In this document: piece after piece, positions 43,301 to 50,401 of the stretch
Layout: the number at the start of each line of letters is the position of its first letter
Position numbering within the stretch: the first letter of the stretch is position 1
Source: JAIESQ01 sp964495375
GTDB taxonomy: Bacteria > Planctomycetota > Planctomycetia > Pirellulales > JAEUIK01
Direction of reading: 5' to 3'
Length of the DNA stretch: 64,000 bases
Assembly: GCA_964495375.1 (NCBI GenBank)
Contig: CAZBWM010000006.1
Span: 85,989 to 149,988 of the forward strand
Notes under the pieces: generated by a model
Seen by the model: the letters and a program-made list of their open reading frames with translations, nothing else
What the model was told of the DNA's origin: nothing
The model's database searches: none
Made by a program: the position numbers and the translations under genes

Positions 43301-43428
43301 TGCAGAACGCCTGCAAAGTTGTGGCCGTGGCCATCCCGCCGTTGCTTCCGTTGGCGCTGGCGGCGCTGGTCTTTGTGCGCCGCCGCCAGCAGGAGCACGA
43401 AGGGGTCGAGAAATCGCGTCTGCGTTAG
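40363..43428 (+). CDS. ABC-2 permease fused to GldG-like domain
   Basis: A 1021-residue fusion. Residues 1-240 are a six-helix ABC-2 permease (GldF-like; FVLLSGFATFWPNEFF, DEKRQGTDELLLTLPATDFD). From about 245 a helix leads to the GldG-like extracytoplasmic domain (LDVTQAALNSLSRQTSTLLGQI, IFDTEQYSTAAQHAE). Around 697-712 there is a GMPGMP repeat, and about 732-816 is a P/A/E-rich linker. A coiled coil (about 880-970) and a last helix (about 985-1003, AIPPLLPLALAALVFV) close the protein. GldG and GldF are separate genes in Flavobacterium. GGTGAG precedes the ATG. Confidence 0.88.
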   Translation: MNFKVVSAIFRRNFVSYFSNPTGYVFICVFVLLSGFATFWPNEFFNANLANLDQLNRYLPLILLVFIPAITMSIWADEKRQGTDELLLTLPATDFDIVFGKFLAAAAIYAVALLFSLTNVVVLWSLGTPDLGLIVGSYFGYWLVGLAMLSIGMAASFLTGNLTVGFILGAAFNAPLVFMNSADVFLGAKFAPYVKQWSVSEQFRDFGRGVISFSSLVYFLSIVTVMLYISVVLIGRRHWRGGRDGESLQWHYLARAVSLAAIVVAVTALISRMNSRLDVTQAALNSLSRQTSTLLGQIPEGRTVQIEAFISPQVPESYVRTRLDLLAMLRELQARSGGRVQVQIFDTEQYSTAAQHAEQTYGIRGQQVASRTGGAMSIEEIFLGVAITSGLDKIVVPFFDRGVPVEYELIRSIATVSGEKRKRVAVLQTDAKLFGEFNPQTMSPGRNELLVDELEKQYEVTQVNADNPLTEKYDVLLAVQPSSLNEQQMQNFVSAVTSGQPTAVFEDPFPYLDPSVSGTAAPRRPPGGMNMFQQPPPQEPKGNIDGLWQHLGVDFFDSKIVWQNYNPYPKIQQFPDEFVFVDQGADDSKRFVPFDPRDSISSDLQQMLFLFPGAVRQKNASKLEFAPLVRTGNKTGWVDASQILEPSMFGQGGGLNPTRELHRTGDEYILAAHIKGKVKPAPPAPPRDPHAGMSLEGMPGMPGMPPGMPGMPQNVPLAGDDEARSPQTNSVEVSPIELAQAEPAAPAASEPVAPDAPTTPAEPAPPAATEPAATEPAAPAEPAVPAVPGEPAPPAEGTAPAEPPVPAAPPVPSEADLNVVLVSDIDLLYSAFFALRSRGEDPDAEVQLNLDNVAFVLNTLDTLAGDDRFIDIRKRRPQHRSLTRLESWTSAARDEATAAREKLLKEFDTAREKAQQDVDKKVAEIEKDESLTRLQKLQAIEMVRRTEEDRLQRRLDLLKIERDQNIKKSETTLVNKVRSVQNACKVVAVAIPPLLPLALAALVFVRRRQQEHEGVEKSRLR

Positions 43429-43509
43429 TTGCTGGCCTTAAGCGTTTACAAAGCACCGCTTCGCCGAAGTGGTGCATGAATCCCTGGCACTGAATCATCC
43501 GGCACTGCC

Positions 43510-45192
43510 ATGAAAGAAAATCAAAAGACCGCCCTGCTGATCGTCATCGCTTTGGCTTTGGGGGGCATCGCCTGGGCCAGCCGTCCCAAGCCTGCCGATC
43601 TGGCGCAGATTGAAAAGAGCAAAGTCAATCAGCCGCTTTTCCCCGAATTCACCGACCCCCGCGCCGCGCGCAGCATGGAGATCGTCGACTTCGATGCCGA
43701 TAAAGGGACGACAAGTACCTTTAAGGTCGCGCAGGTGAACGGCGTTTGGGTGTTGCCCTCGCATTACGACTATCCGGCCGACGCCGAGCAGCAGTTGGGG
43801 AGCGCGGCCGCCAGCCTGATGGATCTGAGAATTCTCCGCCTGGCGAGCAGCAAGGCCTCGCAGTTCGCTGAGTTCGGCGTCGTCGATCCGGTCAACGCGC
43901 CGATCGGCGCCAAAGGGGTGGGCAAGCACGTCACGTTGGCCGATGCCACGGGCAAGAAACTTCTCGACCTGATTATCGGTATCGAAGTCAAGGGTCAGCC
44001 CAAGCAACGCTTCGTTCGCAAAGGGGGTAAGGACGACACCGTCTATGTCGTCGACGTCTCCACCGACAAGCTCAGCACGCGGTTCGATGATTGGATCGAG
44101 AAGAACCTGTTGAAGCTCAACGCCTTCGATATCAAGCGCGTGCAATTAAACAACTACTCGGTCGACATCGCCGCCAACGATATCAAGGAGGGCGAGCGGC
44201 TCGATCTGTCGTTCAACGATACCGACAACAAGTGGAGCCTGGCCGAGTTGGCTCCCGGCGAAGAGCTCGACGATACTAGGCTCAACGAAATGAAGAACGC
44301 CTTGGCCGACCTGCGGATCGTCGACGTTCGCCGCAAGCCGCCGGGCCTGAGCCGCGAGCTGCGCAAGAGTGAAGGGATCGCGCTGGATCAAACGGCTATG
44401 CAGTCGCTGATGATGCGCGGCTTCTACCTCACGCGCGACGGCGAGCTGTTGAGCAACCAGGGCGAGGCGGTCGTCAGCGCCAAAGATGGCGTGCAGTACG
44501 TGCTCCGCTTCGGTGAGCTGGCCTTCAACACCGACCCAACCACGGGCGAGGAGCAGGTGCCGGCCGCCGACGCCGAAGGCAAGGTGCAAGCTCCCAAAAC
44601 CGGCAACAATCGCTACATCTTCGTCACGGCGCAGTTCAATCCAAAGCTGGTCCCGGTCCCCGAGCTGCAAGTCATTCCGGGCGAGGAAGCACCGGCGGCC
44701 GATGCGCCAGCCGCTGAGGGTGAACCCGCTGCCGACGCCCCCGCGCCGGGCGAGAACCCCCCGCTCGGTCCCGAAGCCGGCGCCGCCCCTCCGGAGAACG
44801 ACGCCGCTAAGCCCGCCGGCCCCGGCGGCGACGATGAAGCGCCCGCCGCCGCTGCCGCAGAGCCTGCCGCTGCCCCGCCGGCCGAAGGCGCTGCCCCCGA
44901 GGCCGAAGACCCGGCCATCGCCGCCATCCGCGCCGACAACAAGCGCAAGCAGAACGAGTACGAAGACAAAATCAAGAAGGGCGAGGCCCGCGTGCAGGAG
45001 CTCAACGATCGCTTCGCCGATTGGTACTACGTGATCTCGAACGAGGTGTACCGCAAGATCCACCTCAACAAGACCGACATGCTCAAGAAGCCTGATGCCG
45101 AGCAGCAGGCCGAAGGTCAGGACACGCCCGGCGAGTTCGAGCGGTTGAAGCAGCAAGGGCTTGGCTTGCCGGCCGCGCCACCAGCGCCGTAG
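43510..45192 (+). CDS. DUF4340 domain protein of the Gld-like cluster
   Basis: A 560-residue protein. After one N-terminal helix (about 7-23) come DUF4340-type repeats (for example NGVWVLPSHYDYPADAEQQL, FGVVDPVNAPIGAKGVGKHV, KWSLAELAPGEELDD). About residues 395-475 are a P/A/E-rich linker like that of the upstream fusion, then a coiled C-terminus. The family is found beside GldA/F/G-like genes. It starts 81 bases after the previous stop. Confidence 0.85.
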   Translation: MKENQKTALLIVIALALGGIAWASRPKPADLAQIEKSKVNQPLFPEFTDPRAARSMEIVDFDADKGTTSTFKVAQVNGVWVLPSHYDYPADAEQQLGSAAASLMDLRILRLASSKASQFAEFGVVDPVNAPIGAKGVGKHVTLADATGKKLLDLIIGIEVKGQPKQRFVRKGGKDDTVYVVDVSTDKLSTRFDDWIEKNLLKLNAFDIKRVQLNNYSVDIAANDIKEGERLDLSFNDTDNKWSLAELAPGEELDDTRLNEMKNALADLRIVDVRRKPPGLSRELRKSEGIALDQTAMQSLMMRGFYLTRDGELLSNQGEAVVSAKDGVQYVLRFGELAFNTDPTTGEEQVPAADAEGKVQAPKTGNNRYIFVTAQFNPKLVPVPELQVIPGEEAPAADAPAAEGEPAADAPAPGENPPLGPEAGAAPPENDAAKPAGPGGDDEAPAAAAAEPAAAPPAEGAAPEAEDPAIAAIRADNKRKQNEYEDKIKKGEARVQELNDRFADWYYVISNEVYRKIHLNKTDMLKKPDAEQQAEGQDTPGEFERLKQQGLGLPAAPPAP

Positions 45193-45213
45193 TGCAACAT
45201 TGACTCAATCCAC

Positions 45214-45280
45214 AAGCCCAGGGAATGCGGTCAACGCGGAACGATCTGCGTGTAGACTATTGACCGCTTTCCCTGGGCTT
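45214..45280. terminator. Long inverted repeat after the DUF4340 gene
   Basis: Arms of 21 bases (45214-45234 and 45260-45280; AAGCCCAGGGAA..GCGGTCAA) pair with one mismatch around a 25-base spacer, 22 bases after the stop and 30 before hemDE. There is no T-run, so this may be a terminator working with Rho or a mobile palindrome. Confidence 0.55.
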
Positions 45281-45309
45281 TCGCGCGCCACAACTTCACG
45301 CGAGTAACC

Positions 45310-47247
45310 ATGTCCGCCAGTTCACCCACCTTTGGCGGCTTGCGCGTGGCGGCCTTCGAGAGTCGCCGCGCCCCCGAGATGGCTCGCCTGATCGAGAAGC
45401 TCGGCGGAGTTCCGTCGGTCAGTCCGTCGTTGCGCGAAGTGCCGTTGGCCGACGCTCACGAGGCGGTCGACTTCGCCAACCGTCTACTCACTGGTCAGAT
45501 TGATGTCGTTATCTTGCTCACGGGCGTGGGCACGCGGTTGCTGTTGGCCGCCGTCGAGCGGCGCGTCGAACGCCAGCGATTTCTCGACGCGCTGGCCGAC
45601 GCCGTGACCGTCGTCCGCGGGCCGAAGCCGCTGGCCGTGCTCCGCGAACTGGGGATCGAGCCCAAGCTCCGTGTCCCCGAGCCTAACACCTGGCGCGAAG
45701 TGCTCCGCACGCTCGACGCCGAATTGCCGATCGCCAACCAGGTAGTCGCCCTGCAGGAGTATGGTCAGCCCAACCCCAGCCTGGTGGCCGGGCTCGAAGC
45801 GCGCGGCGCCAAGGTGGTGCCCGTGCGCGTCTACGAGTGGGGCCTGCCCGAGGACACCGCTCCGCTTGAGGAGAACGTCCGCGCGATCTGCGCCGGAGAG
45901 CTCGACTTGGCCCTGTTCACCTCAGCCCAGCAGGTGGTCCATCTGCTGCAAGTCGCCGAGCGGCTGAACCTCGCCGAAGCGCTGCGGCGCGGCTTCGAGC
46001 GGCTGGTCGTCGCTTCGATCGGCCCCACGACCAGCGAAACGCTGCGTGCTCGCGGGCTCCCCGTCGATCTCGAGCCCGAGCATTCCAAGATGGGGCACCT
46101 GGTCGTGGCCGCCGCCGAGCGCGCCGCCGATCTGCTGGCGCGCAAGCGCCGCGTCGCCGCGCTGTTGTCGGGCGGCACTGCAAATGCCGACACCAGTAGT
46201 GGTGCGCTCCCTCCCTGGCACGACAGCCCCTTCCTGCGGGCGTGCCGCCGCCAGCCGACCGATCGCATCCCTATCTGGCTGATGCGTCAGGCGGGGCGCT
46301 ATCTGCCTGAGTACCGCGCGATCCGCGCCGGCACGACCTTTCTCGATCTTTGCAAGAACCCGCAGCTTTCGGCCGAGGTGATGATCCGCACGGTCGAGCG
46401 GCTCGACGTCGACGCGGCCATCATCTTCTCCGATCTGCTGCCGATCCTCGAGCCGATGGGCTTCGATCTCGAATTCGCACAAGGCGAAGGGCCGCTGATC
46501 CATAATCCGGTGCGCGAAAGTTCCGACGTCGACCGCGTGTTGGAGCTCGACAGCGTTGCCGCGCTCGACTTCGTGATGGAAACCGTCCGCCTCACCCGCG
46601 CGGGTTTGCCGGCGCACATTCCGCTGATCGGTTTCGCTGGCGCCCCGTTCACCTTGGCCAGCTACGCCATCGAAGGAGGCTCGAGCCGCAGCTTCCTGCA
46701 CACCAAAACGCTGATGTATCGGGACGCTGGAGCCTGGCACGCGTTGGCGAGTCGGCTAGCCCGCGCAGTCGCCCGCTATCTGAGCGCCCAGATCGCAGCC
46801 GGCGCGCAGGCCGTGCAGTTGTTCGATAGCTGGGTCGGCTGCCTGAGCCCGGCCGACTATCGCACGTTCGTGCTCCCCTACACGCGCGAGGTGATCGGCC
46901 AGTTGCCGCTGGGGGTGCCAGTGATTCACTTCGCCACGGGCAATCCGTCGCTGCTACCGCTGTTGTCCGAAGCCGGCGGCGACGTCATCGGCCTCGACTG
47001 GCGGATCGATCTCGACACGGGCTGGCGCTTGGCCGGCCATGACCGCGCCGTGCAAGGCAATCTCGATCCGGCCGTGCTGTTGGCCGATCGCGACGAGATC
47101 TTCCGCCGGGCCAAGGCGATCGTCGATCAGGCGGAGGGGCGCCCCGGTCACATCTTCAACCTGGGGCACGGCGTGCTGCCGCAGACCCCGCCCGACAACG
47201 CCCGGGCGCTGGTCGACTATGTGCACAGCTTGGGGCGCCCGAAATGA
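45310..47247 (+). CDS. hemE: Fused uroporphyrinogen-III synthase (HemD) - uroporphyrinogen decarboxylase (HemE)
   Basis: A 645-residue fusion of two consecutive haem enzymes. Residues 1-270 are HemD-like (GLRVAAFESRRAPEMARLIEKLGG, ILLTGVGTRLL, ALQEYGQPNPSLVAGLEARGAKVVPVRVYEW, LALFTSAQQVVHLLQ, ASIGPTTSETLRARGLPVDL). Residues about 300-645 are HemE with PIWLMRQAGRYLPEYR, IIFSDLLPILEPMG and the substrate-site GAPFTLASYAIEGG. HemD closes hydroxymethylbilane to uroporphyrinogen III; HemE removes four carboxyls, so the fusion could channel product. The linker near 280-300 is short. Both domains look intact. Confidence 0.92.
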   Translation: MSASSPTFGGLRVAAFESRRAPEMARLIEKLGGVPSVSPSLREVPLADAHEAVDFANRLLTGQIDVVILLTGVGTRLLLAAVERRVERQRFLDALADAVTVVRGPKPLAVLRELGIEPKLRVPEPNTWREVLRTLDAELPIANQVVALQEYGQPNPSLVAGLEARGAKVVPVRVYEWGLPEDTAPLEENVRAICAGELDLALFTSAQQVVHLLQVAERLNLAEALRRGFERLVVASIGPTTSETLRARGLPVDLEPEHSKMGHLVVAAAERAADLLARKRRVAALLSGGTANADTSSGALPPWHDSPFLRACRRQPTDRIPIWLMRQAGRYLPEYRAIRAGTTFLDLCKNPQLSAEVMIRTVERLDVDAAIIFSDLLPILEPMGFDLEFAQGEGPLIHNPVRESSDVDRVLELDSVAALDFVMETVRLTRAGLPAHIPLIGFAGAPFTLASYAIEGGSSRSFLHTKTLMYRDAGAWHALASRLARAVARYLSAQIAAGAQAVQLFDSWVGCLSPADYRTFVLPYTREVIGQLPLGVPVIHFATGNPSLLPLLSEAGGDVIGLDWRIDLDTGWRLAGHDRAVQGNLDPAVLLADRDEIFRRAKAIVDQAEGRPGHIFNLGHGVLPQTPPDNARALVDYVHSLGRPK

Positions 47248-47777
47248 TGTACGACATCGACGAACGCGATCGTGTCATCGACCTAGAAGACGTGCCGCAA
47301 AGTTGCACGGGCGCGCCGCTGCCAATCGTGCTTGCTGACGAAGTAAACCTGCTACTGGCGTACCGGACATCAGCGCCACCACCCGGGGCGAGTTCAAGTC
47401 ATCCGATATCCATGAGCCCAACTTCCCGGAGCGTTGCCGTTGCCGTCATTAGCTTCGACGACGCCAGCGCACATTATTTTGGGCCGCCGAATGACGAAGC
47501 ATTTCACGGACACCCGCTTGCACAACGAAGTCTAGGGCCCTACAGCGCTTGCGAAGTTCTTGACTCGTCCTGGATTCGCCGGCTCGAACGGATGAATTCA
47601 GTTCATTCACGGCATGATAAGGAGTGGTTTCTATCCGGGAAGCGACATTTTGTTTTTGCGTTTCACGACAGCACCTTCGAATGTGTCGCAGAGGGATACT
47701 CGATTCAAGTATTCCAAGGCTCTATGCTAGATGCCCTCGACCGCATGCACACGATAATGGCTTCGGGAGGTCGATAG
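47244..47777 (+). CDS. Conserved protein with FHDSTFECVAEG motif
   Basis: A 177-residue protein. It overlaps the hemDE stop (ATGATG; the TGA is inside), so it is co-translated. The C-terminal half matches a widespread family of hypothetical proteins: HYFGPPNDEAFHGHPL, DSSWIRRLERMNSVH and FVFAFHDSTFECVAEGYS. The first 70 residues are variable. No catalytic motif is certain and I know of no function. Confidence 0.75.
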   Translation: MMYDIDERDRVIDLEDVPQSCTGAPLPIVLADEVNLLLAYRTSAPPPGASSSHPISMSPTSRSVAVAVISFDDASAHYFGPPNDEAFHGHPLAQRSLGPYSACEVLDSSWIRRLERMNSVHSRHDKEWFLSGKRHFVFAFHDSTFECVAEGYSIQVFQGSMLDALDRMHTIMASGGR

Positions 47778-47859
47778 CTTGCGCTAATCCCCACCAGTCG
47801 CCGCGACGATAATGACCCAACGCCTAAGTCGTTGGACGGCAGTACTGCGAGAGCCACTG

Positions 47860-48390
47860 ATGCCTCACCCCGCGACCGAGCGCCCTGCTGCCGACGAGTT
47901 CGCGCCGGAGTTCGGTAAGTACATCGAACTCGTGTCCGACGGCGATATTCGGACGTTTCTTGCCGCGCAGCACGAAGAGCTTGTCGCGTTACTGGCCCCG
48001 CTTTCCGAGGCCGATTCGCTCTTGCACCATCCTCCTTACACCTGGAGCAGCAGGCAGGTGCTGGGGCACATCACCGATTGCGAGCGGGTATTCGGCCATC
48101 GCGTGCACTGGATCGCGCGGGGTTCAACGGCGCCCCTCACCACGTTCGACGAGCACGCGTTCATGCAGGCCGCCGCGTTCGATCGGTGGCCGTTTGTCGA
48201 ATTGCTCGATGAGTTTACGTGTGTCCGTCGCGGGCATTTGCACCTGTTCGCGCACCTCGAACCGGCTGGCTGGCTCCGCAGCGGAATGGTCAACGACCAC
48301 CCGATGACCCCGCGCGCCCTGGCCTGGGCGATCGCCGGCCACACGAAGCACCATCTCGACATTCTGCACCGCCGCTTGGGCCCGCGCTAG
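47860..48390 (+). CDS. DinB-like metal-dependent protein
   Basis: A 176-residue DinB_2-type four-helix bundle. The three expected histidines are seen: one in VLGHITDCERVFGHR and two in AGHTKHHLDILHRRL. Such proteins act in thiol transfer or detoxification; the exact reaction is unknown. Start at 47860 has GAGAG upstream; an ATG 48 bases earlier is also in frame. Confidence 0.8.
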   Translation: MPHPATERPAADEFAPEFGKYIELVSDGDIRTFLAAQHEELVALLAPLSEADSLLHHPPYTWSSRQVLGHITDCERVFGHRVHWIARGSTAPLTTFDEHAFMQAAAFDRWPFVELLDEFTCVRRGHLHLFAHLEPAGWLRSGMVNDHPMTPRALAWAIAGHTKHHLDILHRRLGPR

Positions 48391-48574
48391 GTTGGGAGAC
48401 GCCAGATGGGCCGCGGCGCACTGCGGTACTTGCCGCGGTACTTAAGTTGAGCGAGCGCAGGCGGTTAGGTGCGACCGCTGCTGCCAGGGCGAACGCTGTT
48501 ATGAACTAAAAAACGAACTAAATATATGCGTCCGTGAGGTCGCATGGCGGGCCTCGATCTGGCTCAATTCGCAA

Positions 48575-48590
48575 TGTTCCACGTGGAACA
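48575..48590. promoter_or_regulatory. parS site 1
   Basis: Perfect 16-bp palindrome TGTTCCACGTGGAACA, which fits the ParB-binding consensus TGTTNCACGTGNAACA. It lies in the 300-base gap between the convergent DinB-like and nadB genes (48391-48690), which otherwise holds no gene. Confidence 0.9.
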
Positions 48591-48616
48591 TTCGCCCAGC
48601 GTGGCGCAATCAGCAA

Positions 48617-48632
48617 TGTTCCACGTGGAACA
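48617..48632. promoter_or_regulatory. parS site 2
   Basis: A second perfect TGTTCCACGTGGAACA, 42 bases after the first (start to start), which is close to four helical turns, so ParB would bind on the same face. Confidence 0.9.
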
Positions 48633-48650
48633 TTTTGGTTCAAATTTCAA

Positions 48651-48666
48651 GGTTCCACGTGGAACA
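48651..48666. promoter_or_regulatory. parS site 3, one mismatch
   Basis: GGTTCCACGTGGAACA, identical to the other sites except for the first base, 34 bases after site 2. The mismatch may make it weaker. Confidence 0.8.
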
Positions 48667-48690
48667 TTTGGGCGACCGTGGATCCCTCGA

Positions 48691-50334
48691 TCAGCCCGCC
48701 ACGCGTTCCTCCGCCCGGCGGAAGCTGATGTGCCGGCGCCAGTGCGCTTCGTCCAGCTCGGGGAAATCCTGCCGGAGGTGGACGCCTCGCGACTCTGCTC
48801 GCTCCAGCGCCGCGGCGATCATCACCCGCGAAACGACCAGCATGTTCTGCAGCTCCCAGCCGTCGGGATCGACAAACTGCTGTGGCAGCACGTAGCTGCA
48901 CCAGAACTCGACATTCTCGAGCGCCTCGGCCAGGGCAGGTCCGTCGCGGCGGATGCCAACGCTGCGCCACATCAGGCTCTTGAGTGAGTTGCGGATGTCC
49001 GATAGATCGAGCGCCTCGCTTGGCTCTTCGAGACGCGGGTTCTCCAGCGGCAGCCCGCGATAGTCGTCGGCGATCCCGGCGGCCGCGGCGCTGGCCCCTT
49101 CGCCGGCGCGGGCGCCGTAGACAAGCCCTTCGAGCAAACTGTTCGAGGCCAGTCGATTGGCGCCGTGCAGCCCGGTGGAAGTGACCTCGCCGGCCGCCCA
49201 CAGGTTGGCCAGCGTGGTGCGGCCATCGAGATCGACCGAAAGCCCGCCGAGCATGTAGTGCGCGCCGGGGCGCACAGGGATGGGGTCGGTGGCGACGTCC
49301 AGATCGAACTTCGCGCAGAGCGCGGAGATGCCGGGGAAGCGCGCGCGCACCCAGTCGGGGTCGAGATGCCGCATCGACAGATAGACGTTCGGATGCCGGC
49401 TCCGTTCCATCTGCGTGACGATCGCCTGGCTCACCACGTCGCGCGGAGCGAGCTCCGCCCGCTCGTCATAGTCGGGCATGAAGCGATGCCCCGTGCGATC
49501 GATCAGGTGGCCGCCGGCGCCGCGCATCGCCTCGGTGATCAAGTGCCGGCTCGAACCGGCGATATAGAGCACCGTGGGATGGAACTGCATGAACTCCATG
49601 TCGCGCAGCTCGGCGCCAGCGCGATAGGCCAGGGCGTGACCATCCCCCGTGGCGACGTCGGGGTTGGTGGTTTCGCGATAGAGCTGACCGCAGCCGCCCG
49701 TGCAAAGGATCGTCTGCTTGGCCCAGACCAGCGTCTTGCCGTGATGCGGGTTCCAGACCAGCGCTCCGCGGCAGGCACCATTCGCTCCGCGACCAGTTCC
49801 GTCATCGTCGGTCAACAAATCGAGCGTGAACGTGTTCTGCCAGGTTTCAATGTTCGGATTCAGCGCGGCGCGGGCAATCACCGCTCGCATCACCTCTTGC
49901 CCCGTGGCGTCGCCCAGCGCGTGGACGATGCGATCGTGGCTGTGCCCTCCTTCGCGGCCGAGCGCCAGCGAGCCGGCGCTTTGATCGAAATTGGTCCCCC
50001 AGTCGATCAGCTCTTGAATGCGGATGGGGGCTTCGCGCACTACCATCTCGACGACTTCCTCATCGCACAGCGAGCCGCCGGCGCGCAAGGTGTCGGCGAT
50101 GTGATTCTCGAAGCGGTCCTCGGGGTCGAGCACGCCGGCAATGCCGCCTTGCGCCCAACTACTGTTTGATTGCTGCAGGTCGTGCTTGGTAACGACAAGC
50201 ACAGACAGGCGCGGGTCGACGGCCATCGCGGCCCGCAGGCCGGCGAGACCACCGCCAATCACCAACACATCGGCAAAGTGATGGGGGACGCGCTTGGGAT
50301 GAAACGGCACGAGATAACGGGGCGTGATCGACAT
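48691..50334 (-). CDS. nadB: L-aspartate oxidase (NadB)
   Basis: A 547-residue FAD enzyme that oxidises L-aspartate to iminoaspartate, the first step of NAD synthesis. The N-terminal FAD site is DVLVIGGGLAGLRAA. Other signatures: SNSSWAQGGIAG, HSHDRIVHALGDATG, and the late FAD motif AHYMLGGLSVDLDGRTTLANLWAAGEV followed by HGANRLASNSLLEGLVYG. Length fits the family. The start at 50334 (MSITPRY) leaves a short head; no strong ribosome site is visible. nadA and nadC are not in the window. Confidence 0.95.
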   Translation of the reverse strand: MSITPRYLVPFHPKRVPHHFADVLVIGGGLAGLRAAMAVDPRLSVLVVTKHDLQQSNSSWAQGGIAGVLDPEDRFENHIADTLRAGGSLCDEEVVEMVVREAPIRIQELIDWGTNFDQSAGSLALGREGGHSHDRIVHALGDATGQEVMRAVIARAALNPNIETWQNTFTLDLLTDDDGTGRGANGACRGALVWNPHHGKTLVWAKQTILCTGGCGQLYRETTNPDVATGDGHALAYRAGAELRDMEFMQFHPTVLYIAGSSRHLITEAMRGAGGHLIDRTGHRFMPDYDERAELAPRDVVSQAIVTQMERSRHPNVYLSMRHLDPDWVRARFPGISALCAKFDLDVATDPIPVRPGAHYMLGGLSVDLDGRTTLANLWAAGEVTSTGLHGANRLASNSLLEGLVYGARAGEGASAAAAGIADDYRGLPLENPRLEEPSEALDLSDIRNSLKSLMWRSVGIRRDGPALAEALENVEFWCSYVLPQQFVDPDGWELQNMLVVSRVMIAAALERAESRGVHLRQDFPELDEAHWRRHISFRRAEERVAG

Positions 50335-50401
50335 GCCAGGCAGGATAACATCCCGACGAATGTCTCGCACTCGCCGCACTAGCAACGGATAGACGATCGC
50401 C

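Noticed and set aside
48534..48987. Plus-strand reading frames across the parS cluster (repeating MFHVEH or NVPRGTF)
   Set aside because: The repeated peptide is only the translation of the parS palindromes, and the frames continue antisense into nadB.
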